A stretch of 64,000 nt of DNA from Halalkalibacter alkaliphilus (GCF_023555415.1 NZ_JAKRYL010000015.1:1-64000); one strand, 5' to 3'. Positions 27,076-37,162 are shown, numbered from the stretch's first letter. The notes: generated by a model from the letters alone, not told the origin. Numbers and translations are program-made.

Positions 27076-27161
27076 GCAATGGCTCTGTCTGCTATTCGCC
27101 TAGAGAGGAGAAACCCACTCCTCTCTAGGCCTTTAAAAGATATAGCGACTCCACACATTGC
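27076..27161. repeat. Dispersed nested-hairpin repeat, copy C
   Basis: GCAATGGCT start, inner stem GCCTAGAGAGGAG with CTCCTCTCTAGGC, outer GCTAT with ATAGC, tail CCACACATTGC. It is followed at once by the terminator at 27167. Confidence 0.85.
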
Positions 27162-27166
27162 TTCGG

Positions 27167-27216
27167 GGTCACTTTAAAAGGTTAAAATCGTAAACCTTTG
27201 AAGTGACCCTTTTTTT
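27167..27216 (+). terminator. Terminator after repeat copy C
   Basis: GGGTCACTT with AAAGGTT pairs with AACCTTTGAAGTGACCC, followed by seven T. Confidence 0.8.
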
Positions 27217-27313
27217 AATGGTTGTTAACAAAATATGATGAGCCAGGCACCTTGTTCTAGTTTTTTGAATAAGGTTGTAAGGGAATAAATGTATAGATTA
27301 GGAGGACGAGATA

Positions 27314-28603
27314 GTGGAAATACATGTTGTCTCCGCTGGTGAGTCGTTATGGAACATTGCTCAAATGTACGGGGTGGATTTTCAAACGATTGTCGATGCA
27401 AATCAATTGCCTAACCCCGATCAATTAGTTATTGGTCAAGCGCTTGTCATTCCAGTAGGCGGTCGTGTTTATTGGGTTGAAGAGGGGGAAACTTTATCGT
27501 CTATTAGCGAACGTTTTCAAGTGCCGGTTGAAGAGATTGTAAGTTTTAACAATATTGAATATCCAAATAATATTCCAACTTGGTTTAGGTTGTATATCCC
27601 AAGTGATTACCGTCAAAAGCCAGCTGTTGATGTTGGAGCGTATGTTGATTTAGGAATTACGGGTGAAGAGTCTCCACAGTACGTAGATGAAGTTGGCCAA
27701 TATTTAACGTATGTACAAATTTTTAGTTATGAATTGAATGCTGATGGGACACTGACACCAATTGATGATCAAGCAATAATAAATACGGCTTTGGCAAATC
27801 AAGTCGTACCGTTAATGGTTATTACAAATCTTGAAAATGGTGCTTTCGATACGGAGCTTGTCACTACTGTTTTGCAAAGTGAAGAGCTACAAAATCGTTT
27901 GCTTGACGAAGCGATTGCAATAATGGATGAAAAGGGGTATTTGGGTTTAGATTTTGATCTTGAATACTTAGGTGCACAAAACAGAGAACAATATAACGAT
28001 CTAATGAGAAAAGCGAGAGTTAGACTAGATGAGCGAGGCTATTTTCTTTCTAGTGCATTAGCACCTCAAGTTGAGCCTGGTATGCCAGGTGTATTATATG
28101 AAGGACATGATTATGCTGCCCATGGAGAAATTGCCGATTTTGTTTTCCTTATGACTTATGAATGGGGCTGGACTGGCGGACCTCCTATGGCAGTAGCACC
28201 ACTAAATGAAGTTAGAAGAGTTATCGAATACGCGGCTTCCGTAATGCCAAATGATAAAATTATGATGGGTATTCCATTATATGGGTATGACTGGACCTTG
28301 CCTTTTGTAGAAGGTGTTACAAGAGCACGTGCGATCGATCACCAGGAAGCAATCCGTCTTGCAGCAGAGCATAACGCTATTATTGAGTATGATACAGTTG
28401 CGCAGTCGCCTTTCTTCAATTATGTTGATGATGAAGGGCAAGAGCATGAAGTATGGTTTGAAGACGCAAGAAGCATGCAAGCAAAATTCGATCTGGTGAA
28501 AGAATTTGGATTACGCGGCTTCTATTATTGGGTGTTAGGATGGGAGTTTCCACAAAATTGGTTGTTGATTGATGCTAATTTTACTGTGAATAAACGAGTG
28601 TAG
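27314..28603 (+). CDS. sleL: Spore peptidoglycan hydrolase, LysM x2 plus GH18 (SleL/YaaH-like)
   Basis: A 429-residue enzyme with two LysM domains (about 2-46 and 50-94) and a GH18 domain (about 100-425). The catalytic strand reads GLDFDLEYLG at about residues 212-222, with the acid Glu. SleL-type N-acetylglucosaminidases cut cortex fragments during spore germination. No signal peptide is present, as in YaaH of B. subtilis, which is deposited from the mother cell. GTG follows AGGAGG by eight bases. Confidence 0.9.
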   Translation: MEIHVVSAGESLWNIAQMYGVDFQTIVDANQLPNPDQLVIGQALVIPVGGRVYWVEEGETLSSISERFQVPVEEIVSFNNIEYPNNIPTWFRLYIPSDYRQKPAVDVGAYVDLGITGEESPQYVDEVGQYLTYVQIFSYELNADGTLTPIDDQAIINTALANQVVPLMVITNLENGAFDTELVTTVLQSEELQNRLLDEAIAIMDEKGYLGLDFDLEYLGAQNREQYNDLMRKARVRLDERGYFLSSALAPQVEPGMPGVLYEGHDYAAHGEIADFVFLMTYEWGWTGGPPMAVAPLNEVRRVIEYAASVMPNDKIMMGIPLYGYDWTLPFVEGVTRARAIDHQEAIRLAAEHNAIIEYDTVAQSPFFNYVDDEGQEHEVWFEDARSMQAKFDLVKEFGLRGFYYWVLGWEFPQNWLLIDANFTVNKRV

Positions 28604-28639
28604 ATGGAATGTATTGTTAGAGTGTCTGATCATTTTTTA

Positions 28640-28677
28640 GGGTGGCTTATATTAAGATGAGCCACCTATTTTTTTGT
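28640..28677 (+). terminator. Terminator of the SleL-like gene
   Basis: GGTGGCT pairs with AGCCACC, then a T-run. Confidence 0.8.
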
Positions 28678-28778
28678 ACTTCATTTTTAATATAAAAATG
28701 TAGACATTCAGTGATAGGATAAATCTCAAAAGAAGAGGCTATGGTAAAATGTATGTATATAGGAAAGGCAGGTGCAGT

Positions 28779-29171
28779 ATGATGAAACAAATTATTCTAT
28801 TTGATGGTGAATGTAACGTTTGTAATAAGAGTGTTCAATTTATTATAAAAAGAGATCCAAAAGCGATATTTACATTTGCTTCACAGCAAAGTACAACAGG
28901 TAAAAAAATTATGGAACAATACGGGATAGACTCCGACCTAAATAGTTTGGTTTTAGTAGATCAACAAACTTATTTTATCAAGTCATCTGCAGCTTTAAAG
29001 ATTTGCATGAAGTTAAAATGGCCTTGGAGCTTGTTTTCACTTTTTTTGTTAATACCGACACCTATCAGAGATAGTTTGTATCATTTCGTTGCGAAGAATC
29101 GTTATAGGTTTGGAAGAAATGAAAGGTGTATGCTACTACCATCAGATGAACGAAAAAGGTTTTTAGATTGA
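28779..29171 (+). CDS. DCC family thiol-disulfide oxidoreductase-like protein (YuxK)
   Basis: About 130 residues. The FDGECNVCNKS motif near the N-terminus carries the CxxC pair characteristic of the DCC/DUF393 family. The rest fits a thioredoxin-like fold. ATG at 28779 follows AAAGGCAGG; a start 10 codons earlier is less likely. The physiological partner is unknown. Confidence 0.85.
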   Translation: MMKQIILFDGECNVCNKSVQFIIKRDPKAIFTFASQQSTTGKKIMEQYGIDSDLNSLVLVDQQTYFIKSSAALKICMKLKWPWSLFSLFLLIPTPIRDSLYHFVAKNRYRFGRNERCMLLPSDERKRFLD

Positions 29172-29285
29172 AGGCAACTCAAATAGGTTGTTTTCAGTTA
29201 TTTTACAAGGTTTTATTTTCGTTACATTTTTTTACTATAACTGTACATCATAATAGGTACACTTTATTGTAAAAGAGGTTAGGAA

Positions 29286-29876
29286 ATGCATCTTGCGCTA
29301 TCGCTAGTTGTTTTTTTGTTGAACGTAAGAAGGAAAACGTATTCAAATTTTAAACATTTTTTCCCAAGTGTGCTTTTTGTCATGTTTTTTAATTCGCTTT
29401 ATTATTATCTTTTTAAACATTTTCTGCTTTGGGAGTTTAACTCTCCATTTGTAAAAGTCAAATATCTTAGGGCGTTGTATATTTTTTTTATTATGCCTCA
29501 TGTCATTCTTCTCTATTTATCTGAGTTCCCTAGTCGCCTGTATAATCAATTCATTCATATTGTGAAATGGATTGCGATTTCAGCATCCATAGAGTTTTTT
29601 CTTTTCCATAAGAAACAATTAATTACATTTCATCACCGGTGGATGATTTTTTGGTCTATATGCGTGTATATAAAAATGTATTTGTTTAGCTATTTATTAA
29701 CAAAAAAACCACTTATGATTATCAATGCATCTATTGCATCTGTCATTTGTATTCTCTTGATTTTCAAACCACCTTTAAGCAAAGGTTTCTATGAAGGTCC
29801 ATTGCTAAAATGGATGAAAAGTGTTACTCCATATCGAACGAGAAGAAAGAATGCTTTATTAAAAGTAGGAGATTGA
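29286..29876 (+). CDS. Multi-pass membrane protein (CBO0543-like)
   Basis: A 196-residue, very hydrophobic and aromatic-rich protein with about five helices and a basic C-terminus. It resembles the CBO0543-type membrane proteins common in Bacillaceae, with no known function. The neighbour at 29964 has a similar composition and may be related. Confidence 0.6.
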   Translation: MHLALSLVVFLLNVRRKTYSNFKHFFPSVLFVMFFNSLYYYLFKHFLLWEFNSPFVKVKYLRALYIFFIMPHVILLYLSEFPSRLYNQFIHIVKWIAISASIEFFLFHKKQLITFHHRWMIFWSICVYIKMYLFSYLLTKKPLMIINASIASVICILLIFKPPLSKGFYEGPLLKWMKSVTPYRTRRKNALLKVGD

Positions 29877-29963
29877 ATACATATTGATGTGGGGTGTAGT
29901 CTACATAACAACTTAAAAAGATGCACACTATATTACTACAACCAGAAGAGAAGAGTCGTGATA

Positions 29964-30824
29964 ATGATTAACAAAAAACGAAATAGACTGGCATTTGGGT
30001 TATTATTTTTCATTCATAGCACGCTGCTATTGGTTACTTTTATCATGAAAAAAGATCGAAAAAACTTGTTTATCGCTCTGTTATCGAATATTTCTTTTGC
30101 TTACTTTTTTGAGTACTTTGTTCTCAATGTGTTTCAAGCATATAAGTATAAACCAAAGTTTTTGAAAAACAGAAATTTGGACAATATTTTTGGTGCTCTT
30201 TTATCGCAAGCTATTTTTATCCCTTTTACTTCCTTGTACCTGACTGCATTTGAGGTGAAGTGGAGAACAAAGCTATTTGTTAATTTATACTTTGTTTCCG
30301 TGGAGTTCCTTTTCTTGCGGATGAAAATTTATAAACTAAATTGGTGGAATCCTATTTTTACTGGTTTGGCTATTCCCGTTCATTTTTACTTAAGTGATAT
30401 TTGGTACAAGCATATCAAAAAAGGAACCCCGATTGTTTTATCGGTTTCTCTTTTTAATATGATTTTGGTCACTTCAGTCAATATATTGTTTTTGTTAGTT
30501 GTGTTAAGAAAGTTGAGGTTTGGAATTGGAAAAGTGTATACATGGTATGAGCATTTTCTCATTGGTCCTCTATATTCAATTGTATATGCTATTGTTGCCA
30601 CAAAGACAGTAAAGGTAGGCGATTGGATTTCTAAATGTAAGTTGTTGGCTTTTTCAATTAGTTTTCATTTGATCTTAAAACGTCTCCAGGTTTTGAAGTC
30701 AACCAAAGAGAATCATTATCTGCTTATGTGGACTCATTTGTTAATGGTTCTTTTATCAAGTTTCTATAAGCAATTGGTCAATAGTCAAGAAGTGGTTAGG
30801 GAGGACGAACAGTTCAATAACTAG
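29964..30824 (+). CDS. Multi-pass membrane protein of unknown function
   Basis: About 286 residues with some eight hydrophobic segments and many Lys, Phe and Tyr. The ATG at 29964 is chosen because the membrane segment begins shortly after it; the upstream extension is not hydrophobic and lacks a better binding site. It lies 87 bp behind the other membrane gene. No functional motif seen. Confidence 0.55.
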   Translation: MINKKRNRLAFGLLFFIHSTLLLVTFIMKKDRKNLFIALLSNISFAYFFEYFVLNVFQAYKYKPKFLKNRNLDNIFGALLSQAIFIPFTSLYLTAFEVKWRTKLFVNLYFVSVEFLFLRMKIYKLNWWNPIFTGLAIPVHFYLSDIWYKHIKKGTPIVLSVSLFNMILVTSVNILFLLVVLRKLRFGIGKVYTWYEHFLIGPLYSIVYAIVATKTVKVGDWISKCKLLAFSISFHLILKRLQVLKSTKENHYLLMWTHLLMVLLSSFYKQLVNSQEVVREDEQFNN

Positions 30825-31028
30825 CTACTTCTTTTTTTACGTTTTAACTATGATTCTATGAAATGTAGATATAAGACTATTACTAAATTACTGGAAAATA
30901 CCTTATTTTTATGGGGAAATATGTTAAAATAGTATTTAGTCATGTAAGTTTAGAGATTTATTCCATATAATAACCTTTTTTTACTTCGTTTTTACGGGGT
31001 TAAAAGTAGGTGAAAAGGTGAGAGGGTT

Positions 31029-33164
31029 ATGAAGAAGAAGAACAAACCAAAACATAGGCAAAAGAAAAGGAATCATCTTTCATTTCGATTAAATGTCCTC
31101 TTTTTTGTCGTGTTTCTCTTGTTTTCCGCATTGATTTTGCGTTTAGGCTTTGTTCAAATAGTTGAAGGTGAAACATTTGTTAGTGAACTGGCTTCAACTA
31201 CGAATGCAACAGAACGACACGATGCACCTAGAGGATTGATGTACGATCGTTTCGGTCATGTTGTTGTCGACAATCAATTGGAATTATCCGTTACATACAC
31301 CAATCCTTCTAGAACAACAAGGGCGCAAACAATGCTTGAAATTGCTCAAGATTTGGAGCCATTAATTGAAGTTGAGACGGATCGAGTAACGCCAAGAGAC
31401 AAAAGGGATTACATTTTATTGAATATGTCAGAGGAAGAGCGTTATGAGCTTGTGACTCGAGAAGAAAGAAGGGAACTTGATGGCCCTTCTGAAGAGTATC
31501 AGCTTGAGGTTGAGCGGATTACGGATGAACAAATTGATAGCCTCTCTGATCAAGAATTACAAGTTGCAGCAATTTATCGGGAGATGGCCAGAGGATATGC
31601 TAATTCGCCACAAAGAATCAAGCAGCGAATAACGGATGAGGAAGCACATCTTATAAGTGAAAATTTAGATAGACTACCAGGTATTGATATCGCAAGACAT
31701 TCAAGCAGGTCCTATCCTTATGGGGACTCCTTTCAAAGTTTATTTGGTTCAACAAGACAAATACCAAGTGAAAGAGTGGATTATTATTTATCGCGTGGTT
31801 ATGAGCGCTCGGATATCGTAGGAACAAGCTACCTAGAAGCTCAATATGAAGAAGTGTTACGGGGGCAAAAAGCGATAGTGGAAAGCGTTACAAAACGTGA
31901 AGGTACGCGAACGATTGATAGAACAGTGAATGAGCGATTAGGTCAGCGTGGAAATGATCTTGTTCTCACTTTAGATATGGAGCTTCAACAAAGGCTTGAA
32001 GACATTATTGATGAGGAGATTCGAAAGTCTGGAAATTCATTCATTTTAGATCGATCCGCTTATGCTGTATTAATGGATCCGCGTACGGGTGACATTTTAG
32101 CAATGGCAGGGTTTTGGGATCAGGCAGACCGTGAGCGTAATAGCTATGCAGATCACGCCGGTAATGTAAATAAAGTATTTGAAATGGGGTCATCTGTAAA
32201 GGCAGCGTCAGTTTTAACGGGCTTTCATGCAGGGGTTGCTTCACCAGGTACTCGCTTTAATGACCGACCTATTTATTTACCATCTACACCGCCAAAACGT
32301 TCCTGGAACACAAGTGGGTTTGGATGGATTGATGATCGACGCGCACTTGAGCAATCGTCCAATGTGTATATGTTTGAAATTGGAATGAGAATGGCTAACT
32401 GTTATTATACTGCTCCAAACACAAGTTGTGGTTGGACGACGGGGTCTGGAGGTACAGTTGAACGTGCTTATCAAGAGGTTCGAAATAACTTTAGTCAATT
32501 TGGGTTAGGCTCAGAAACGGGGATCGACCTTCCTTCTTATTCATCAGGTTTAACTGGAGGGAGTGAGAGTGGGGGGAATCTTCTTGATTTGATGATTGGA
32601 CAATATGACAACTATACGACTCTTCAATTAGCCCAGTATATTGCTACGATTGCAAATGATGGTTACAGAATGGAGCCTCGGCTTGTAAGAGAAATACGTG
32701 AACCTTCTACGAACCAAAATGAGCAAGGAGCGGTTATGCAAAAGTTTGAACCAACGATCCTCAATCGAATTGAGATGAGTGATGCTCATATTAGTCGTGT
32801 TCAGCAAGGGCTTCGTGATGTGATGACAAGAGGAACAGCTCGGGGGAATTTTGCGAATGCTTCGTATCAACCTGCTGGTAAGACGGGTACCGCTCAAGTG
32901 AAAGTTGCTGTTGGTCAAGGTGATCATCGCCGAGTCGTTGATGGCAATACCCAATCATTAGTCGGATATGCACCGTTCAATAATCCAGAAATAGCTTTTG
33001 CTGTCGTTGTACCAGATGTGAAGCTTGGCAGCAATGGTGGTCGCCAAGGAATTGCTCAAGAAATTTCGAAGTCAGCACTTGAAGCTTACTTTGAGTTAAA
33101 AGAAAAACGAAATGGCGCAAAACCAATTGATGAACCACTACTAGAAGAAGTGAATATTGACTAA
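31029..33164 (+). CDS. Class B penicillin-binding protein (PbpA/PbpH-like transpeptidase)
   Basis: A 711-residue membrane-anchored transpeptidase for peptidoglycan cross-linking during elongation. A basic cytoplasmic tail of about 22 residues and one helix (about 23-43) precede a dimerisation domain. The transpeptidase motifs are SSVK at about 387, SSN at about 441 and KTGT at about 618. Homologues in B. subtilis are PbpA and PbpH, needed for rod shape. A bidirectional terminator follows. Confidence 0.9.
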   Translation: MKKKNKPKHRQKKRNHLSFRLNVLFFVVFLLFSALILRLGFVQIVEGETFVSELASTTNATERHDAPRGLMYDRFGHVVVDNQLELSVTYTNPSRTTRAQTMLEIAQDLEPLIEVETDRVTPRDKRDYILLNMSEEERYELVTREERRELDGPSEEYQLEVERITDEQIDSLSDQELQVAAIYREMARGYANSPQRIKQRITDEEAHLISENLDRLPGIDIARHSSRSYPYGDSFQSLFGSTRQIPSERVDYYLSRGYERSDIVGTSYLEAQYEEVLRGQKAIVESVTKREGTRTIDRTVNERLGQRGNDLVLTLDMELQQRLEDIIDEEIRKSGNSFILDRSAYAVLMDPRTGDILAMAGFWDQADRERNSYADHAGNVNKVFEMGSSVKAASVLTGFHAGVASPGTRFNDRPIYLPSTPPKRSWNTSGFGWIDDRRALEQSSNVYMFEIGMRMANCYYTAPNTSCGWTTGSGGTVERAYQEVRNNFSQFGLGSETGIDLPSYSSGLTGGSESGGNLLDLMIGQYDNYTTLQLAQYIATIANDGYRMEPRLVREIREPSTNQNEQGAVMQKFEPTILNRIEMSDAHISRVQQGLRDVMTRGTARGNFANASYQPAGKTGTAQVKVAVGQGDHRRVVDGNTQSLVGYAPFNNPEIAFAVVVPDVKLGSNGGRQGIAQEISKSALEAYFELKEKRNGAKPIDEPLLEEVNID

Positions 33165-33174
33165 GAAACGGAAA

Positions 33175-33214
33175 GAGGCTGTCTCAAAGGGATATTTCCC
33201 TTGAGACAGCCTTG
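33175..33214. terminator. Bidirectional terminator between PBP and LOG genes
   Basis: AGGCTGTCTCAAAGGG pairs with CCCTTGAGACAGCCT around a short AT loop. Confidence 0.8.
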
Positions 33215-33784
33215 TTATGTATCCCATTTACTTACGTAAGCTGGTTTGAAGTTCTCCATTTTTTGTAAGAGCTCTTCTGGACAATCAGAGATAATAATGT
33301 TTTTAAGAAAATTAGCTTTCAGAAACCCTTCATTGGTCATATGTTCTAGTAATGAAAGCAGTTTATCATAGAAGCCATTTGGATTTAGAATGCCGATTGG
33401 CTTTTGGTGATAACCAATTTGTTGCCACGTTAATGATTCTGCCAATTCTTCAATGGTACCGATACCTCCGGGTAAGGCGATGAAACCATCAGCTAGTTCA
33501 TACATTTTTGCTTTCCGTTGATGCATATCGTCCACAATAATTAAGTCCGTTAGCTCGATATGCTGAACGTTCTCGTGTATTTTTTTAGGAATCACACCTA
33601 CTACTTCCCCTTTTCTTTCGAGAACATAGCGTGCTAGTTCCCCCATTAGACCATGGTTCCCGCCACCATATACGAGATTTATGTTTCTTGTGACAAGAGC
33701 TTGGGCAAATGTATGTACATCCTCGACATAGCTTGGCCTCGTTCCGAAGCTTGATCCACAAAATACACATATATTTTTAAACAT
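33215..33784 (-). CDS. LOG family protein (nucleoside 5'-monophosphate phosphoribohydrolase-like)
   Basis: A 189-residue Rossmann-like protein similar to YvdD. The catalytic signature PGGIGTIEEL and the CVFCGSSFG nucleotide start are present, and the Arg of the motif set is visible in DMHQRKAKM. LOG proteins remove ribose 5-phosphate from adenosine or cytokinin monophosphates. Of two ATGs, the second fits GGTGGG spacing. Confidence 0.88.
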   Translation of the reverse strand: MFKNICVFCGSSFGTRPSYVEDVHTFAQALVTRNINLVYGGGNHGLMGELARYVLERKGEVVGVIPKKIHENVQHIELTDLIIVDDMHQRKAKMYELADGFIALPGGIGTIEELAESLTWQQIGYHQKPIGILNPNGFYDKLLSLLEHMTNEGFLKANFLKNIIISDCPEELLQKMENFKPAYVSKWDT

Positions 33785-33962
33785 CAACATCCCACCATTC
33801 TTTTAAGTTTATACATAAAAATAGTAATAGAAAGAAAGTGATTTGTAAATTATTCCAGGGGAACTTATGGTTTTTTTAAAATCTTATAAGATTCAGTTTG
33901 GGGGAAAGTGACATAAATAGTTTAACGCTATACAATATATTTATATCGGGAGGAGGAAAATG

Positions 33963-34784
33963 ATGACAGAACAAGGAGTAGTTTCTTTAAAGAATGTTTC
34001 GTGGCAAAGAGAAGGAAAATCAATTTTACATAATTTTTCATGGAATGTCACTCCTAATGAGCATTGGGTCATTTTAGGATTAAATGGTTCAGGGAAAACA
34101 TCGATCTTACAGTTGTTAATGGGATATCAGTGGGCATCAAAAGGGGAGATTCATGTACTTGATCAAAAATTTGGACAGGCTAATATTCCAGAGCTTCGCA
34201 AATCGATCGGCTGGGTCAGCGCCTCTATTGATGAACGTTATGCTGCAAGGGGGAGGGATACGGCCCTTGACGTTGTCCTAAGTGGAAAACATGCGTCCAT
34301 TGGAATTTATGATAAAATTACTAGTGAGGATGTTTCAGAGGCTACACTATTGCTACAAGAATTAAAGATTGAACAATTATCGGGGCAAAGGTTTTCGAGT
34401 CTTTCACAAGGAGAAAAAAGACGAGTCATTATCGCCCGAGCTTTAATGGCAAAACCAAAAATACTTATTTTAGATGAGCCATGTAATGGATTGGATATAT
34501 TCTCACGTGAACAACTTCTAGAGACGATTCAATCGTTAGCTGAAACAAAGGGAGGACCAACTCTTCTTTATGTGACACATCATATTGAGGAAGTCGTCCC
34601 TGCCATTTCACATGCATTATTACTTAATAACGGGTCAATTGTTGCAAAAGGAGAAAAACAATCGACGCTAACTGAAGAAAATTTGGAAAAAACGTTTCAA
34701 CTTCCTTTGAGATTGAAGTGGGAAGAAGACCGCTTATGGCTGAGTATTCAATCAAAGCAAACAGTAACGGATGACCAGAAGTAG
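33963..34784 (+). CDS. Orphan ABC transporter ATP-binding protein (YlmA-like)
   Basis: A 273-residue ATPase. Walker A LGLNGSGKTS at about 41-50, signature LSQGEKRR at about 143, Walker B ILILDEP, and the H-loop in YVTHH. No permease or binding-protein gene adjoins, so it may act with a distant partner or in a non-transport role. The second ATG gives the better distance to GGGAGGAGG. Confidence 0.82.
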   Translation: MTEQGVVSLKNVSWQREGKSILHNFSWNVTPNEHWVILGLNGSGKTSILQLLMGYQWASKGEIHVLDQKFGQANIPELRKSIGWVSASIDERYAARGRDTALDVVLSGKHASIGIYDKITSEDVSEATLLLQELKIEQLSGQRFSSLSQGEKRRVIIARALMAKPKILILDEPCNGLDIFSREQLLETIQSLAETKGGPTLLYVTHHIEEVVPAISHALLLNNGSIVAKGEKQSTLTEENLEKTFQLPLRLKWEEDRLWLSIQSKQTVTDDQK

Positions 34785-34949
34785 AAAAACGTCTTTTTTA
34801 GGGCCGTAATTAAGTATTTATGCCTCCGTGCAGCGTTTGCAGGTAACTAAAATCGTCTTTTCTACAATTTAGTAAGTTTGTTCTTTGTTGATTCTTTTCC
34901 TTGCATTTGGTTTACTTGGTATAGTGACTATTAGAAATGAGGGTTTGGT

Positions 34950-35459
34950 ATGAAGGACTATCAGGCAGAAGATTGGATTAAGTATCTTGAGCTGGAGGCT
35001 CATCCTGAAGGCGGTTTTTTTAAGAGATCGTTCCGTTCTACGGAAGAAGTGCCTGGAAGAGAAAGAATGCTTTATACAAGTATTTATTTTTTATTACGAA
35101 CCGGTGATGTTTCGCATTTTCACCGTTTACAGTCGGATGAATTGTGGTATTTCCATGCAGGGAATTCGTTATCCGTACATATTATTCATGAAAATGGAGA
35201 ATACGAGGAAGCTCGTTTAGGTTTAGATCTTGAAAAAGGAGAAGTACCTCAAGTGTTAGTACCGAAAAATGCAATTTTTGGTTCATCCCTGTCACAGGAA
35301 GAAGAGGGAGCTTTTTCTCTTGTCGGTTGTATGGTATCGCCGGGGTTTGAATATGAAGACTTCGAACTTTTCACACAAAAAGACCTTCTAGAAACATACC
35401 CACAACATGAAGAGATTATTAAGAAACTAGCTTATGTAACATTACCTGAAATGGACTGA
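34950..35459 (+). CDS. DUF985 cupin protein
   Basis: A 169-residue single-domain cupin. Motif 1 residues are in SHFHRLQSDELWYFHAG, with two His and a Glu positioned to bind metal. LEAHPEGGFFKR near the N-terminus is typical of the DUF985 family. Function unknown; possibly a sugar-related enzyme. The Shine-Dalgarno is weak. Confidence 0.85.
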   Translation: MKDYQAEDWIKYLELEAHPEGGFFKRSFRSTEEVPGRERMLYTSIYFLLRTGDVSHFHRLQSDELWYFHAGNSLSVHIIHENGEYEEARLGLDLEKGEVPQVLVPKNAIFGSSLSQEEEGAFSLVGCMVSPGFEYEDFELFTQKDLLETYPQHEEIIKKLAYVTLPEMD

Positions 35460-35503
35460 GGATAGTAATCATTGGGGGAATTGAATTTATGGACGATTCG
35501 TCC

Positions 35504-35540
35504 ACCCGAAAAGGTGTGATATCTTTTTCGGGTTTTTTGT
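35504..35540 (+). terminator. Terminator between the cupin and DUF4363 genes
   Basis: ACCCGAAAAG pairs with CTTTTTCGGGT, then TTTTT. It can act in both directions. Confidence 0.8.
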
Positions 35541-35552
35541 CTTTTGTATATA

Positions 35553-35915
35553 TTAGCCGAGGTTTTCCCAAAGCTCGTAAAAAGAATATGCTTCTACTAA
35601 GGTGACATTAGCATCATTTGCCTCTATTGCTCCTTCCATGCGAGAGAGAATTTGGCTCACTTCGGAGAGGGACTCTTTACCTACACTGTATTGAATACGT
35701 TTTGAGACAATGGTCCAGGCTTTTTTTGTGTATGTATGTTCACGCTTTGCTTCTTGCCACTCATTTCTTTTTACATGCTGTTCAATGTTTTGAACGGATT
35801 TTAAGAGCTCATCTTGATCTCCCATTGGCTCTTTCAGCCAACCTCCACTAATCATCAAAGTTAAACTTACTAGGATAAATGTTACCGGGACAGCGTATAA
35901 GAGTGTTTTTCGCAA
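35553..35915 (-). CDS. DUF4363 family membrane-anchored protein
   Basis: A 120-residue protein with one N-terminal helix (about 6-24) and a helical extracytoplasmic domain. TTG follows AAAGGAGC. It begins 21 bases after the DUF421 stop, and this DUF421-DUF4363 pairing recurs in Bacillaceae. Function unknown. Confidence 0.75.
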   Translation of the reverse strand: MRKTLLYAVPVTFILVSLTLMISGGWLKEPMGDQDELLKSVQNIEQHVKRNEWQEAKREHTYTKKAWTIVSKRIQYSVGKESLSEVSQILSRMEGAIEANDANVTLVEAYSFYELWENLG

Positions 35916-35936
35916 GAGTGATGCTCCTTTTTGCTA

Positions 35937-36665
35937 TTAGTAAGGTCCTTTATAATCACTAATATCATTTGTTTTTGTTGTGTGATCATCAAATAAATCT
36001 ACATAGAGTGTGTCGTTCGGTAAGATGGCTGCATAGGAGAGTTGTTTTAAATCTTTGATTCCTTTTCTGTCTAGTTGTGTTTGGACCCAAGCAAGATCCT
36101 TCTTGCGCTGTTGTAAATTTTGTGGAAGCAATAGTCCATCGATGATGATTTCTGTTGTTAATTTAGCTCTGCTCACCTTGATGTGCAAATCTTTCTTCTG
36201 TACATATTGAAATTCGGATTTTCTTAGAGTTGACAACGTTCCATCGGGCTCTAATAGAGCAACTTCTACTTCGGTAAGGTCAAAGATATTTTTGCTGCGG
36301 AGCTGTACCATTAGTTCATCTTTTGTTAAGCGTGACTTCATTAAATTGTTTTCTAAAATCTTTCCATCTTCTATGACGGTTACAGGTTCGCCATCAATCA
36401 CTTTTGATAAATAACGATTTTTAATATCGGTAATTTGAAGAAGAATAGTAAAAACAATAAAGATCGTTAAGGCTAGCCAGTGATTTAACGCTTTTGATGA
36501 AGTATCGGTAGCCATCGTTCCAGCAATCGAGCCAATTGTAATTCCATTGATATAATCAAACATCGTTAAGTTTCCAATTTGCTGTTTTCCTATCAACCTT
36601 GTGTAAACGAGGAGGGTAAAAAAAGTAATAACTGATCTTATGATTACGACAAGTGTCTCGTTCAT
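35937..36665 (-). CDS. DUF421 (YetF-type) membrane protein
   Basis: A 242-residue protein. Three N-terminal helices (about 8-80) include the conserved RLIGKQQIGNLTMFDYINGI motif. A cytoplasmic domain (about 85-215) of two duplicated small folds follows. YetF/YdfR-type proteins are sometimes linked to spore germination or stress, but roles are unsettled. Upstream gene of a two-gene unit with DUF4363. ATG follows TGGAGGA. Confidence 0.85.
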   Translation of the reverse strand: MNETLVVIIRSVITFFTLLVYTRLIGKQQIGNLTMFDYINGITIGSIAGTMATDTSSKALNHWLALTIFIVFTILLQITDIKNRYLSKVIDGEPVTVIEDGKILENNLMKSRLTKDELMVQLRSKNIFDLTEVEVALLEPDGTLSTLRKSEFQYVQKKDLHIKVSRAKLTTEIIIDGLLLPQNLQQRKKDLAWVQTQLDRKGIKDLKQLSYAAILPNDTLYVDLFDDHTTKTNDISDYKGPY

Positions 36666-36820
36666 TTGTGTCCTCCATTTTTACTGTATGCGTGTAATAT
36701 TTCCCAGTTATACCTAATTTATGTCAGTGGATAGAAGGGAATAGAAAAAGCAGCTAGACCGATGTAAGTTCTAGCTTCTAGAAAAAGTGATACGAAAAAA
36801 AGAACAGCAATGCTTACGAG

Positions 36821-37162
36821 TTAGAGTCGGACGACTGATTTTAAGCAATCAATCGCAATGTAAGTTGGTTCATCTCCAGCTTTTACTTTTATTTTCTTAC
36901 AATGCCAGTCAATACGATCGACAATTCCTATAAGTGCATAAAACATTCCATCTTGCCAGTAGGTGATTTGAACATCGAGCTCATGTTTGAGTGAGTCGGT
37001 CACAATAATGCCGATTTCTTCTAACTCTTGTTCGTCTAATTCGGGCTTTGCGACTTTATTTAGTTCCATTCGCCGCTCAAGGAGAGCTTCTTTATGCTCA
37101 GGTAAAAACATTCTACTGCTTTCCCAAAGAAGGTTTCCACGGTGTAAATGCTGCTCGTTCAT
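36821..37162 (-). CDS. yolD: YolD-like protein
   Basis: A 113-residue YolD-like family member. It follows uvrX with a stop-start overlap ATGA, and its Shine-Dalgarno lies inside uvrX. YolD proteins are regularly paired with Y-family polymerases in Bacillus and are SOS-linked; a modulator of polymerase V-like activity is suspected. Conserved-type segments include TYWQDGMFYALIGIVDRID. Confidence 0.82.
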   Translation of the reverse strand: MNEQHLHRGNLLWESSRMFLPEHKEALLERRMELNKVAKPELDEQELEEIGIIVTDSLKHELDVQITYWQDGMFYALIGIVDRIDWHCKKIKVKAGDEPTYIAIDCLKSVVRL

